DNA from: Entamoeba invadens IP1
Taxonomy: Eukaryota > Evosea > Mastigamoebida > Endamoebidae
Assembly: GCF_000330505.1 (NCBI RefSeq)
Contig: NW_004440206.1
Span: 42,573 to 68,698 of the forward strand
DNA length: 26,126 nt
Direction: 5' to 3'
A program made the translations under genes and the position numbers. Below the pieces are notes generated by a model, which was not told the origin of the DNA, did no database searches, and saw nothing but the letters and a program-made list of their open reading frames with translations. Positions within the stretch are counted from its first letter, which is position 1. Every line of letters starts with the position of its first letter. Shown here piece after piece: positions 1 through 9,171 of the stretch.

Positions 1-714
1 TATATCGAAGTCAACACTTTTGACTCCAGGCGCCGTAACATTTTTAATTGATGTTACTTCATTAAATGCATTTTTAGCACTTTTTATTATGTTAGTTCCC
101 AAAGTAATAGCACTTAGGCTATTGCAACGACAGAAACAGTAATCCCCAAACACTCTGATGTGTTCCAAATCAATTTCTTTGAGTTTTGTGCAGATGAAAA
201 AGCATTTATCTGGAATTTCATATAAATTACTTGATAAAGTAATTGAAACTAATATAGTGTTGTATTCAAAACACGAAAGACCAAATTTTACTATGTTAGA
301 ACAGTCCATTGCAGTCAGTTTAGCACTCGTATTTTTAACTGCTTTGTCTAAAAAAATGTTTGCGTCTTTATAAGAACATCCATAATGTTGACTATCAAAT
401 CTAAAAGTTCTTAATGGACATATAACACGTTTACCTTGGTTTAATTTAATGCATTTATGAAGAGGTGTGGGGTAGTGGACATAATATTGTCGATACTTAG
501 AAAGAAATTTATCTTTTTCTGTATAGAGATGAAGAGTCTCGACATTTGGAAAATACTTTTGTGTTATAAATGAGACTGAAATGGGATTAAAATGAAACAT
601 CTCTGGTATTTCCTTAAACTTTTTACACACAAAAACCATGTTGATATAATCAAAAATATAACTAAAGTATTTGGAAACGATCAGCATTGAGTAGCGATCA
701 AGTTGAACCACCAT
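1..714 (-). CDS. BspA-like leucine-rich-repeat protein, 3' end beyond the window
   Basis: The minus strand is open from an ATG at 714-712 to base 1 (238 codons, no stop), so the C-terminus is missing. The N-terminus has the arrangement I know from Entamoeba BspA-like proteins: a helical leader with YSMLIVSKYF and VCKKFKEIPEMFHFNP, then FPNVETLHLYTEKDKF. From about residue 155 it shows the TpLRR (LRR_5) pattern of short repeats with Cys at the turn, for example IPDKCFFICTKLKEIDL and VFGDYCFCRCNSLSAITLG. The family (Treponema/Bacteroides BspA type, expanded in Entamoeba and Trichomonas) is thought to act in surface or protein-protein interaction; the exact role of this copy cannot be read from sequence. 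No signal peptide or membrane segment is visible in this part. The visible part has no frameshift, so it may be functional. The 5' flank is AT-rich, with no promoter element I can assign safely. Confidence 0.9.
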   Translation of the reverse strand, partial: MVVQLDRYSMLIVSKYFSYIFDYINMVFVCKKFKEIPEMFHFNPISVSFITQKYFPNVETLHLYTEKDKFLSKYRQYYVHYPTPLHKCIKLNQGKRVICPLRTFRFDSQHYGCSYKDANIFLDKAVKNTSAKLTAMDCSNIVKFGLSCFEYNTILVSITLSSNLYEIPDKCFFICTKLKEIDLEHIRVFGDYCFCRCNSLSAITLGTNIIKSAKNAFNEVTSIKNVTAPGVKSVDFDI

Positions 715-1030
715 TTGTATGTTATAAAGTTAGTTTTTAATTTTAAATTAAAAATCATTGAGGTATTACTTTAATTAAAACACACTCATGTTTTCAATAA
801 ATAACAATTATACATCGTCTTTATTAATATTTTACTAAAAAGTGTTATAGTTAAAATGGATGACGGAATGATATTTACTATAACTTAATACACATTTATT
901 GTTAAAATTATTAAAAACATTTATATTGATCAGTTTTTTATTTAATGTTATAAATTAATCATTAATTGAGTAACAAACTAATGTTAAAAAACGTTCGCAT
1001 TTTATTTTTCGAGAATTCAAAATAACTACA
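715..1030. other. AT-rich intergenic stretch
   Basis: The upstream flank of the BspA-like gene. It is AT-rich, with stops in all frames and no recognisable element; it presumably contains that gene's promoter. Confidence 0.5.
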
Positions 1031-2134
1031 GATGGAGGATAAAGTTGGTGACAAAAAATAAATAACCCGTTTTTCTAAGGAAGTATAAAGTTCAATAGTC
1101 GTATTTCTCTTTTAACCCAGGTTTTTTTAATTCCAATAAATGGATGGTAAAGGTAAAGTAGGTGACAACACTCCTATGCTATTTTTTCATTGTTTTCCAA
1201 AAAATTGAGGGGAAAAAGACTGTAAATTTAAAAAACACAAAAAGGGCAATAATGCGTTCAAGCTTCTCTGAAAAAAGTGATCTTAATTAAAAAAGAATTT
1301 CAATATTAAAAATAAATGATTACCATTAAAACCACGAACCCTCAACCACAAAACTCACTTGAATTAACCAAAGACGATAAAAAGCCAGATAATCTTCCAA
1401 TCATTGCCATTGTACACTTTAAATTCCAATGAATTTGGTTGATATGTTAGATGGGGAAACAATCTTACAAATTCATTATAACGGGTTTGCTCTTTACATA
1501 GTTTTTTTTTCTTTTTTTTCTGAAAAAATCTGATTATTTAGACCTTCGTTGGATCGATCAAGCACAATAAGACCTGTCACTTCTTTGATGTGGCAGACTA
1601 ATGTCTCATTTATTATATCTTTTTGTTGGGAGTCAAAGTCTGCAATGTTAACGACATTAACGTAGTTGTTGGGGCTGTGAGTTTAATTATTGTTGTTTGA
1701 TTGGGAAATACCGTTGTCTGGAAAACGGTCTAAAATTATTTGAAAAGTCGAAATACACTTTATATATCAATAAAAAGTGGAAAGTGCTTTCAATATTACG
1801 GGAAATTATCCCTTTACTTTGAAATGACGAAATTATTTTCTCATTTGTTTCTTATTGATTGTTTTCTTTTTATTTTTAAAATTTTAATGTCGTGTGTTAT
1901 TTTTTAGGTTAACGAGTTTTTATACGGTTTTGTTATAGAGCCAAAATCTTTTGTGAATTTTTATTAATTGATAAGAAATAGGCGTTACATTGTGTACAAC
2001 ACTTTATGCAAAAGGATTGAGAGTAAGTGTTGGTTAAATTTACTTATTATAAAATTCTTAATAATATTTTTTGTTTAATAAAACATTATTTTTTGTCACC
2101 GACTTTATCCTTGTCACCCATATTTTCCTTTATC
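1031..2134. repeat. Inverted-repeat-bounded segment with GGTGACAA motifs (possible MITE)
   Basis: A 24-bp sequence at 1037-1060 (begins GGATAAAGTTGGTGACAAAA) recurs in reverse complement at 2087-2110 with one mismatch. A related direct copy, GGTAAAGTAGGTGACAAC-like, lies at about 1152-1171. A further inverted GGGTGACAA lies directly outside the right copy at about 2111-2119. The arrangement (inverted pair about 1.07 kb apart, subterminal motif copies) resembles the ends of a non-autonomous DNA transposon. I found no convincing target-site duplication, so the exact ends are uncertain. It encloses the decayed frame at 1364-1757. Confidence 0.45.
1364..1757 (-). pseudogene. Unrecognised decayed coding fragment
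   Basis: On the minus strand two frames read like protein with balanced composition, unlike the surroundings. The first includes VNVVNIADFDSQQKD, then HIKEVTGLIVLDRSNEG and LNNQIFSEK; the second, after an A-run, includes YNEFVRLFPHLTYQPNS and ends at a stop at 1366-1364. One in-frame stop (near 1681-1683) and one frameshift at the A-rich run (about 1502-1520) interrupt it, and no start codon is evident. I do not recognise the family. A loose likeness to the start of Entamoeba TLDc-type domains (a hydrophobic strand, D, then an NNxIFxxK-like stretch) is too weak to name it. It lies between the inverted repeats at 1037 and 2110 and could be cargo or older sequence that was invaded. Confidence 0.35.
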
Positions 2135-3894
2135 TGTACAGTAAAACTTCTCATAAGTAAATTAAACTCGAAAATAGAACCCCTCAATAGTGGTAATGAA
2201 ATTATTTTTTTTATTTCTTTAGAGTAGGAATGTCGAAACCGTTTCTAAAACGATTTTTTTGTTTATTTCTGAAACGAATAATTTTTTTGTTTTGAAACAG
2301 GGTCTATCACGTGACAAAAGTGTTTTTTTCTTTGTTATTTGCCACGTCACCAAAGTGGGCTTGAATTTATGTTCACTTAGTTCTTTTAGATCTAGCGGCG
2401 AGCTTAAAGCCGACTTTTGTAATTGAAAAAACTTAGAAATAGATAGTTATTTGAATCAATACTAAGCCAATTAATGGGAAAACAAGCTAATTCAAATTTT
2501 AAACATCGGTTTATATTTTATTACTGCTGTGATTGCCATAATTAACACAATAATTGTGACAAATGCAGCACTGTTTTACACATCAACCCGATAGTTACAA
2601 ATAACATTTTAATAACACAAATAACAATGAAATAACAATCTATTAAATAATTATATTTTTATTATAATATGTATAAAATAAACCTATTCAACTTAAAAAT
2701 AAACCAAAAAACCAATAACTAATAATTAAAACTGTTATTAAACAACTAATAATAAAAGAGAAATATATATTATCATATTTATATTTAACGTTATTAACTA
2801 AATATATATATTTTAAAACTATATTAAATAATAATAATACAAACTCAAAAACTCTAAAATATCTGTTAATTATAAAAAATACTATATAACATATAATATC
2901 AATACTATATTTTTAAACTATACAAATCTAAACAATGTATTAATAATTAATTAAATTCTTTAGTACATGATTTATATTTATAACTATAAACTTATAGTTT
3001 TAATAATTATATATTTATTATTATTGTGTAATGAACATTTAAATATTAGGATAGCTATGTCTAATAAATCGGGCATTTTATTTAGAAACGTTTATTAATC
3101 AAAAGCAGTTATAGGACAAAATATAAATTAGTCTCAATAATAATAATCAACTAAAACTATATATTAAAATATCAATAAAAATAGTTAAAAGACACACATT
3201 TTGAAATATAGTTTATTTACCCAAAAATGATAGGTATTAAATACATCATTTATCGGGATCGATAACATTTCAATAACATAAATACAAATACTAGAAGAAT
3301 AACAATTTGAAAAACAAAATTTCTAAAACATTAACATATTTTTGTAATGACAATTTTCAAAATACCATTTGAATTTCAAAATAGAATTAATATTAAAGAC
3401 CTTTTAAAAACAACCCAATTATTACAAATCACAACAAATAAAAACCATCCAACGATGACAAATAAATCAAAAGAGGTTCAAAATTAACAATAATAATTGT
3501 CAAAACGTGATACACACAACGCAAATTATAACAAAATCAACTTTGCCATGAAACAAAACAAAGTTAACAATCATATTTTTTTCACGCCAAAAAATTAAAA
3601 ACCTTCGTGAGTAGAATTAATTCAGTCTTTTTTATGATCATTTTTGTATAGATTTGAACTGTTTTGGATTTTTGATTGCAACAAACCGATTTGACAAAAA
3701 AAAATACAAAAACATTAATTTATATAATTTGGTTTTTAGTAAAATTTACTAAAATTGAAACTATATATTTTAAAAAAAAATTCTAACACTTTTACTATAT
3801 TAATTGAAATAAATAAATTATACTATTATAATTATAAACAATTAGAAAATAAACAAATACATTCAAATGATTTAGCTTCGTGATACAAGTTTAT
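2135..3894. other. AT-rich stretch, poor in G on the + strand
   Basis: No gene, RNA or mobile element recognised. From about 2530 to 3600 the + strand is visibly C-richer than G (for example 13 C against 5 G in 3421-3480). Short G+C-richer patches around 2300-2420 contain TCACGTGAC and CACGTCACC but match nothing I can name. Confidence 0.5.
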
Positions 3895-4800
3895 ATATTC
3901 ATTGGGTATGGTTGTTATGCCAGCCTGTCTTTTAGGATCGATTCACCCTATTCCAATTAATGTTGTCTAGGAACCTTTCTCCCTTCAGTCCTTAGATATT
4001 TTTTTTCCTCTTCTAAGTATTTGCTACTTCCACCAAGATCTGTACTCAAGTCTGTTTCAATAGAAATTACTTCTCTACCTTTATCACTCATGTATTCTTG
4101 ACACCATGCATTTCCTTACTCCTCATGCGCCTCAGCCTCCACAAAAATACAGTATCACTCTCTCTCATTATAATACCTTCCATTTTCAAGGTTCATCCAT
4201 TCTGTAAATGAGTTGTTAAACTTTTTTTGAAAATTTACAATTTCAATGGCAAATTTCCTGTCAATATGAATAAATATTTTCAATTGTTCTCCTCATGCAA
4301 GACTTGGATACTTTATCTGTATGTTTGGTTCATCCCGCATCGCCAGTCCTGCTTACCAAACTTGGACGAATTGAAGTCTGCATATGCTCATTCCTAATAA
4401 ATTAGTATATTTTTGAATCTCTCGACTATTTATAGTTTGTTAAATTGTTGAAAAATCAAACCGTCCATCATGTGTAATCATTGTCTTTACCAATCGTCAC
4501 TACTTCCTCACTTCAACCTTCCCAAGGGAATATTCAGGTGGAACCAGCTACTAGATAGTTCTATTAGTCTTTCGCCCCATACTCATATATTGCAAGTAAT
4601 TTGCACATTAACACGGCCAAGTCTTTCCACCCAAGTTTTTTCGGCTTCAAACACCACAAGTATAGTTCACCATCTTTCGGGTCCCAACAGTTTAACTCTA
4701 GCCTTTTCTAGGTGACTCCTGCTATATGTTTGGTCCTTCGTTTTCGCTTCATATCTGGGTTTTCTTCCCTTCCTATTCGCTCCGATGTTAACCCTCGTGG
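3895..4800 (-). pseudogene. Large-subunit (25S/28S) rRNA fragment, decayed
   Basis: Read on the minus strand, this stretch is collinear with the central part of eukaryotic LSU rRNA. Landmarks in order: TGTTGGGACCCGAAAGATGG with GTGAACTA after it (4688-4661), GGGGCGAAAGACTAAT (about 4577-4562), CATCTAGTAGCTGGTTCC-like (about 4555-4535), TTTGGTAAGCAGGACTGGCG and ATGCGGGATGAACC (about 4362-4330), GTAACAACTCA-like and CTTGAAAATGGA (about 4220-4175), AGATCTTGGTGGAAGTAGCA (about 4040-4021), and a degenerate GGTTCC / TCGATCCTAA block (about 3976-3930). The segments between landmarks keep the order but are eroded toward A/T, and near-universal blocks such as the GGAAGTCGGAATCCGC region are unrecognisable base by base. 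It is therefore a relic, not a working rRNA. Both gene ends are missing. Open frames on the + strand here (4470-4715, 4712-4936) are shadows of it. Confidence 0.9.
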
Positions 4801-4836
4801 AGAAACTAAAAATGTTTCTATAAACCACGAGGGTTA
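4789..4836. repeat. Fold-back palindrome at the 5' end of the rRNA fragment
   Basis: TAACCCTCGTGG plus AGAAAC (4789-4806) pairs with GTTTCT (4814-4819) and CCACGAGGGTTA (4825-4836); the loop is 7 nt, with a 5-nt bulge. The rRNA-like sequence stops where the palindrome begins. Confidence 0.9.
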
Positions 4837-5878
4837 TATTTCAATTATTAATCTTTGTCAAATATTTTTTACAGATCATCTATTTATATTAAGTTTTTTC
4901 GTTGTATATTTGGTTTGTTTCATTTTATATTTTTAAAATGGATTTTTTTCAATGTAAATTAAAATAAATAATTTGGTCAAAAAAAAACAAGAAGCAATTA
5001 TTGTTTGGATTGTCTATCAACATGAAAAACATTCTTCTCAGAAACACAAAGTTAATTAATAATACACAAAACAAAGATTGTTTTTAACACTTAAAATAAA
5101 CTCAGTTTTTAATATTCAAATTTCATTTTAGTCTTAATTCTACAAACTATTCAATATAGTTATATAACCATTGTTATTAATTCATTTCCTCTTCAAAAAT
5201 TAAGTAAAACATGACTGTTTTATCAATAAAAATAATTAATTATTTACAACAAAACAGTGTTATTTTTTAATTTAAAACACTCTTTTTAAGAGAAACAACC
5301 CAATTTTATCAAATGCCATCACAAATTAAAGATACTTTAAAATTCCCGTTTGTTAGAATTTCTATGTTTAAATTAAATACAGTTGTGCAAAAAGAATTAT
5401 CATTTGACAATGAAAACAAACTCATTTTGGATTTTGGAATTTATATTTAGTCCAATAAAGCATCAACAAATTTAATTAATAATCAATTAAAATAAACTAT
5501 AAAAAACCATCTTTTTGTCTTCCTATTTAAGTTAAAACAACATCAAATTTTCCAATTAATCTTTTTTAAACATCTTTTTCAACTTAATAAACTGGTAAAA
5601 GGTTATATTTTTTTAAGTAAAATATATATAATTTCCGTGCCATTTGTTTATTTGTGGAAAAAGATAATTAATTTTATCTTGTTATTACAAAAATACTTTT
5701 GTAAATTTATCGACTTAAAAAATTGTATTTTTATTTCCAAATTAAATATTTTTGACCCAAATATGTTTTTTTATTGTTAATATACAACAAAAAACGCATT
5801 TCTGAACTACAATTAAATTTATGTTTTTATCAAATTAAAAAATATACAAAATATGTTATATTATAATCCATAATAATA
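4837..5878. other. AT-rich intergenic stretch
   Basis: Nothing recognisable apart from homopolymer-rich, low-complexity AT sequence with stops in every frame. Confidence 0.5.
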
Positions 5879-5960
5879 CATAATAATATTTTATTATGTA
5901 TATTATACATAATAATATTTTATTATGTATATTATACATAATAATATAATATATTTTATT
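5879..5960. repeat. 29-bp palindromic tandem repeat, about 2.6 copies
   Basis: Copies start at 5879, 5908 and 5937 with a constant 29-bp period. Each holds CATAATAATATTTTATTATG, a near-perfect palindrome, so the array can fold as repeated hairpins. The last copy is incomplete. Confidence 0.85.
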
Positions 5961-6302
5961 CAAATAAAGAAAAAAATGGACATGGGGAAAAAGGATGGGA
6001 ATATAGGGGAAATAGGTAATTTCTGGGTTAGGGACGTCCTCCCGCTATTAAGAATGTTTTCCTGTGTATAAAATTATCCTTTTTGTTGTGTCTATGGTGT
6101 TTTTAAAACTATATAACGAGTTATATTTTTATTATTAATTTACTATTAAAAAATACAATTATTTCCAAAAATACATTTAATAATGGACAAACGCAAAACA
6201 ACAAGTACTTTTGTTACAAATTAATAGTTAAAAAACTAATTCAAATTTAAATTGGTTTTTTTGGGTCAGTTCGAATAACTTTGTTAAGACAAGTAAATCA
6301 CA
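5961..6302. other. Intergenic stretch with a G-rich islet
   Basis: An islet at about 5975-6060 (GGACATGGGGAAAAAGG onwards, ending near ACGTCCTCCCGC) stands out from the AT background but could not be identified. The remainder is AT-rich and includes the 3' flank of the HSP70 pseudogene. Confidence 0.4.
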
Positions 6303-6305
6303 TAA

Positions 6306-7591
6306 GTCGACCTCTTCTATCTTTGATCCCTTTGTGTCGCTCTTCTTTGCACCCCATTGTTGTGCACCAGACATGTTACCAGTTTTATTCTGTCGATATC
6401 TGTATGAAGATTGGCTTGATCTTATCCTCAGCTTTTTCTGTTTCTGTGTGTATTCATTATTTGATGCCGATTGGTTCTTGTCGAGCCAGTCGAGTATCTC
6501 CTTGATAATTGCTTCAATTGCCGCCTTGTCATCTGGTGAGAGCTTTGCTGCAATTTGTTAGTTGAGTGTGTTTTTCATCGAGTAGCAAAAGTTTTCAAGT
6601 CCATTCTTCGCCTCGATACGTTCCTTCATCTTGTCGTCCTCTGCCTTGAGCTTCTCTGCGTCTATAACCATTTTGTTGATTGGTACCTTTGAGAGTCTTC
6701 CCTTGTCGTTGGTGATTGTGATCTTGTTCTTCTTTCCTGTTGTCTTGTCTTCAGTTGAGACATTCAAAATCCCATTTGTATCAATGTCAAATGTGACTTC
6801 AACTATGGGACTCCACGTGCTCTTGTGAGTGACGTGTAGAAGTCGATGCCTTCATACAACTGGTCGACTTCGATGTTTGCTGTTGTTGCATTTGACTGTG
6901 TTCGCTTTGCCCTTTCACATGATGTTCTGAGTCTTCTGACAGCTCGTGCATTGCCTGAAATGTCTTTCTTGTGCTTTCTCTTGAATTTGGCAATGAAGTG
7001 GTTGACCATTCTGTTATCAAAGCCTTCGCCAACAAGGTGTGTGTTGCCGTTTGTTGCTTTCACTTCAAAGACGCCATCGTCAATAGCAAGAAGTGAGACA
7101 TCAAATGTTCCACCACCAAGATCAAAGATCAAGCTGTTCTTTTCTCTCTCCGTCTTCTTGTCAAGTCCATATGCTATTGCTGCTGTTGTTGGCTCATTGA
7201 TGATTCTGAGCACATTGATGCCTGCAATTGTGCCTGCTTCCTTTGTTGCCTGTTGCTGTGAATCGTTGAAATAGGCTGAACATGTGATGACTGCGTTGTT
7301 GACTTTCCCACCAACAAACGCCTCTGCTGTCTCCTTCATCTTCGTCAACACCATCGAACTGATCTCCTCTGGTGTGAACTTCTTAATCTCTCCCTTGTAC
7401 TCAACCTGAATCAAAGGCTTGTCATTGCCATCGTTGACGACAGTGAATGACTAGTGCTTCATATCCTCTTGAATTGCTGGATCACTAAAGCGTCTTCCAA
7501 CCAGTCTCTTTGCATCAAAGACTGTATTCTTCACGTTCATCGCAATCTGGTTCTTTGCTGCATCGCCAATAAGCCTCTCGCTGTCCGTGAG
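6306..7591 (-). pseudogene. Cytosolic HSP70 pseudogene
   Basis: HSP70 is the ATP-dependent protein-folding chaperone. Homology starts at [14 protein letters not shown], so about the first 40 residues, including the first ATP-binding loop, are absent. Then come [11 protein letters not shown], the phosphate loop [14 protein letters not shown] and [12 protein letters not shown]; the substrate domain resumes at [13 protein letters not shown], and the protein ends in the cytosolic tail KIEEVD (6306-6317). Breaks: TAG for the expected Trp after DMKH (7453-7451); an internal deletion joining SLTRAR to GVP near 6809-6815, which removes the end of the nucleotide domain and much of the substrate domain; a -1 frameshift right after it; TAA at 6560-6558; another frameshift near 6420; and TTA where the stop should follow EEVD (6305-6303). 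Conserved residues are also lost (GGEDFDNR-type motif reads VGEGFDNR). Its G+C is far above the flanks, as expected for a highly expressed parent gene. It cannot encode a working chaperone. Confidence 0.96.
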
Positions 7592-7598
7592 GCTTATT
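7569..7598. repeat. Short fold-back inverted repeat at the 5' break of the HSP70 pseudogene
   Basis: AATAAGCCTC (7569-7578) and GAGGCTTATT (7589-7598) are perfect reverse complements around a 10-nt loop. The inner copy encodes the ERLI of HSP70; the outer copy lies just past the point where HSP70 homology stops. Confidence 0.85.
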
Positions 7599-7851
7599 TT
7601 TAACAAGTCTCCTTCAGTTTCAAACGACTTGTTATAAATCTCTTTTAAATGGGTTATCATTGTAAGACATATTTTTCTCAAAAAGTAAACCTGCTTGATT
7701 TGATAAATAAGTTTGATTTTAAATTATAGTTTTCATAATATAATTAAATTTATTATAAATTAGATCTTGAAAATTAAATTATAATTATTTAGTATATTAT
7801 ATAATTAACAATAGTTATTGTATAGTTAAATACCCATAATATTAAATTATG

Positions 7852-8864
7852 TAAACTGTTTTTCAAAAGTCGGTACTGTCATATTTTTAGAATTTTCTAA
7901 AGTCCCGTTTTTTATTTTCGTTTTTTCCTAAAAAAACAAAAAACAAAAAATCGAAAGTACCGACTTTATTTTGAAAAAAATACCAATCCCGTTCAATTAT
8001 TTTCGTACATATTCGGGAAAATATCGGAATATTAGCCATCTTTTTCCAAAAAACCCGATCCCGTTATTTGATTTGACCATAACTCGATACTTCGCAACAT
8101 ATACACAGCATTGTTGACCTAAAAGCACAACAATTAACGTTTAAGTGAATTGGGATGGTGTTGTTTGTGTCGAGTTGTAACTGATAATTACTTTCGTTAA
8201 AAAAATATTTTCAATTAAAAACAAACATGTGGTTATCTTCTCTGAATAAAAAATAATGAAATAAAGAGTTCAAAAAACACCAAAAAATAATTACAGCAAA
8301 TGTTTGATAATTTTGACAGGCATAAGTCAAAATTGTCAAAGGGCAACACTAGAAAAATAATACAAAATAACAATATTGTTTTGTTATTGGATATTTTAAA
8401 AAAGATGTTCTCACTGAAATGCTCAAAAAGAATGTCGACTTTATAAAACCCAACAAAGATAAATTATCAAATCATTTTGTTATTTTTATTGTTTTTGTGA
8501 CAACACTACTAAGCATACTAATCTTCGAACTAAGCTTTTGTTTTGTGAATATTTCATTAATTATTAAAATGTTTGATAATGAAAAAATTTGACATTAAGT
8601 TTATTTGCTTTTGTACTAAAATGCACTTTTGGGATAATTCGTGTGTTTTTATGAAACAAAAATCCCGTTATTTTAAATTTTATATGGAATTTTTTAATGC
8701 TTAAAAATTCTTCAAGTAAAAAAATATTTTTTGAAGACCGTTTTTCTATTTTTTACTTGGAAAAAATAAGCGAATTTATTACAAAAAACGATTCCCAAAA
8801 ATAATAAACAAAATAAATGCAAAAAATCGGGACACCTCAGTACCGACTTTTGAAAAACAGTTTA
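7852..8864 (+). repeat. Left 1,013-bp arm (TA-flanked element with its own terminal inverted repeats)
   Basis: Starts TA|AACTGTTTTTC (7852) and ends GAAAAACAG TT|TA (8864). Its two ends are inverted copies of 25 bp. An inner copy of the core, AGTACCGACTTT at 7956-7967 followed by TTGAAAAA, lets the outer 130 bp fold back. TCCCGTT recurs several times inside. No coding frame is seen. Confidence 0.93.
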
Positions 8865-9171
8865 TATATCTATTAATTTATAGTATAATTTTATTTAAAT
8901 TAGAGGGTGAGGTTTAGAAAAAGGATGTCGGTTGATTCCTTAATCATTCCAATAGCCCTCCTTCCTGCCCGTTCACGGTGATGGGTGGGTCGTTTTATAC
9001 TTTTATTCGATATTGTTGAAAATGAATTTTATAAGAGTAAAACCCATTCCCGAAATATTACGGGTTTTAAGACTGTTTTATCAATAAAAAACAACCTGAA
9101 ATATTAGAGTTTTTTTAACTGTTTTATATATAAAAATATTCATTTAAACAAATCGAAATCAAAATTGGTAA
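8865..9171. other. 3' flank of the hAT gene with a G+C-richer islet
   Basis: Lies between the left arm and the hAT stop codon. An islet at about 8904-8998 (GAGGGTGAGGTTTAG to GGTGATGGGTGGGTCG) is richer in G and C than its surroundings. It has no inverted partner on the other side of the gene, so I cannot call it the hAT terminus. The rest is AT-rich. Confidence 0.4.

Noticed and set aside
158..373. 71-codon + strand frame
   Set aside because: Lies antisense within the BspA-like gene and starts at a non-ATG codon.
4470..4936. Two overlapping + strand reading frames of 81 and 74 codons
   Set aside because: The antisense strand is LSU rRNA-like for most of this span, and the frames match no protein; they are shadows of the rRNA relic.
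6281..7274. Several + strand and second-frame minus open frames across the HSP70 region
   Set aside because: They overlap the HSP70 pseudogene in other frames, and their composition is explained by the G+C-richer HSP70 codons.
8904..8998. G+C-richer islet considered as a hAT terminus or another rRNA fragment
   Set aside because: No inverted partner was found near 11963-12133, and the match to conserved rRNA blocks is not convincing.
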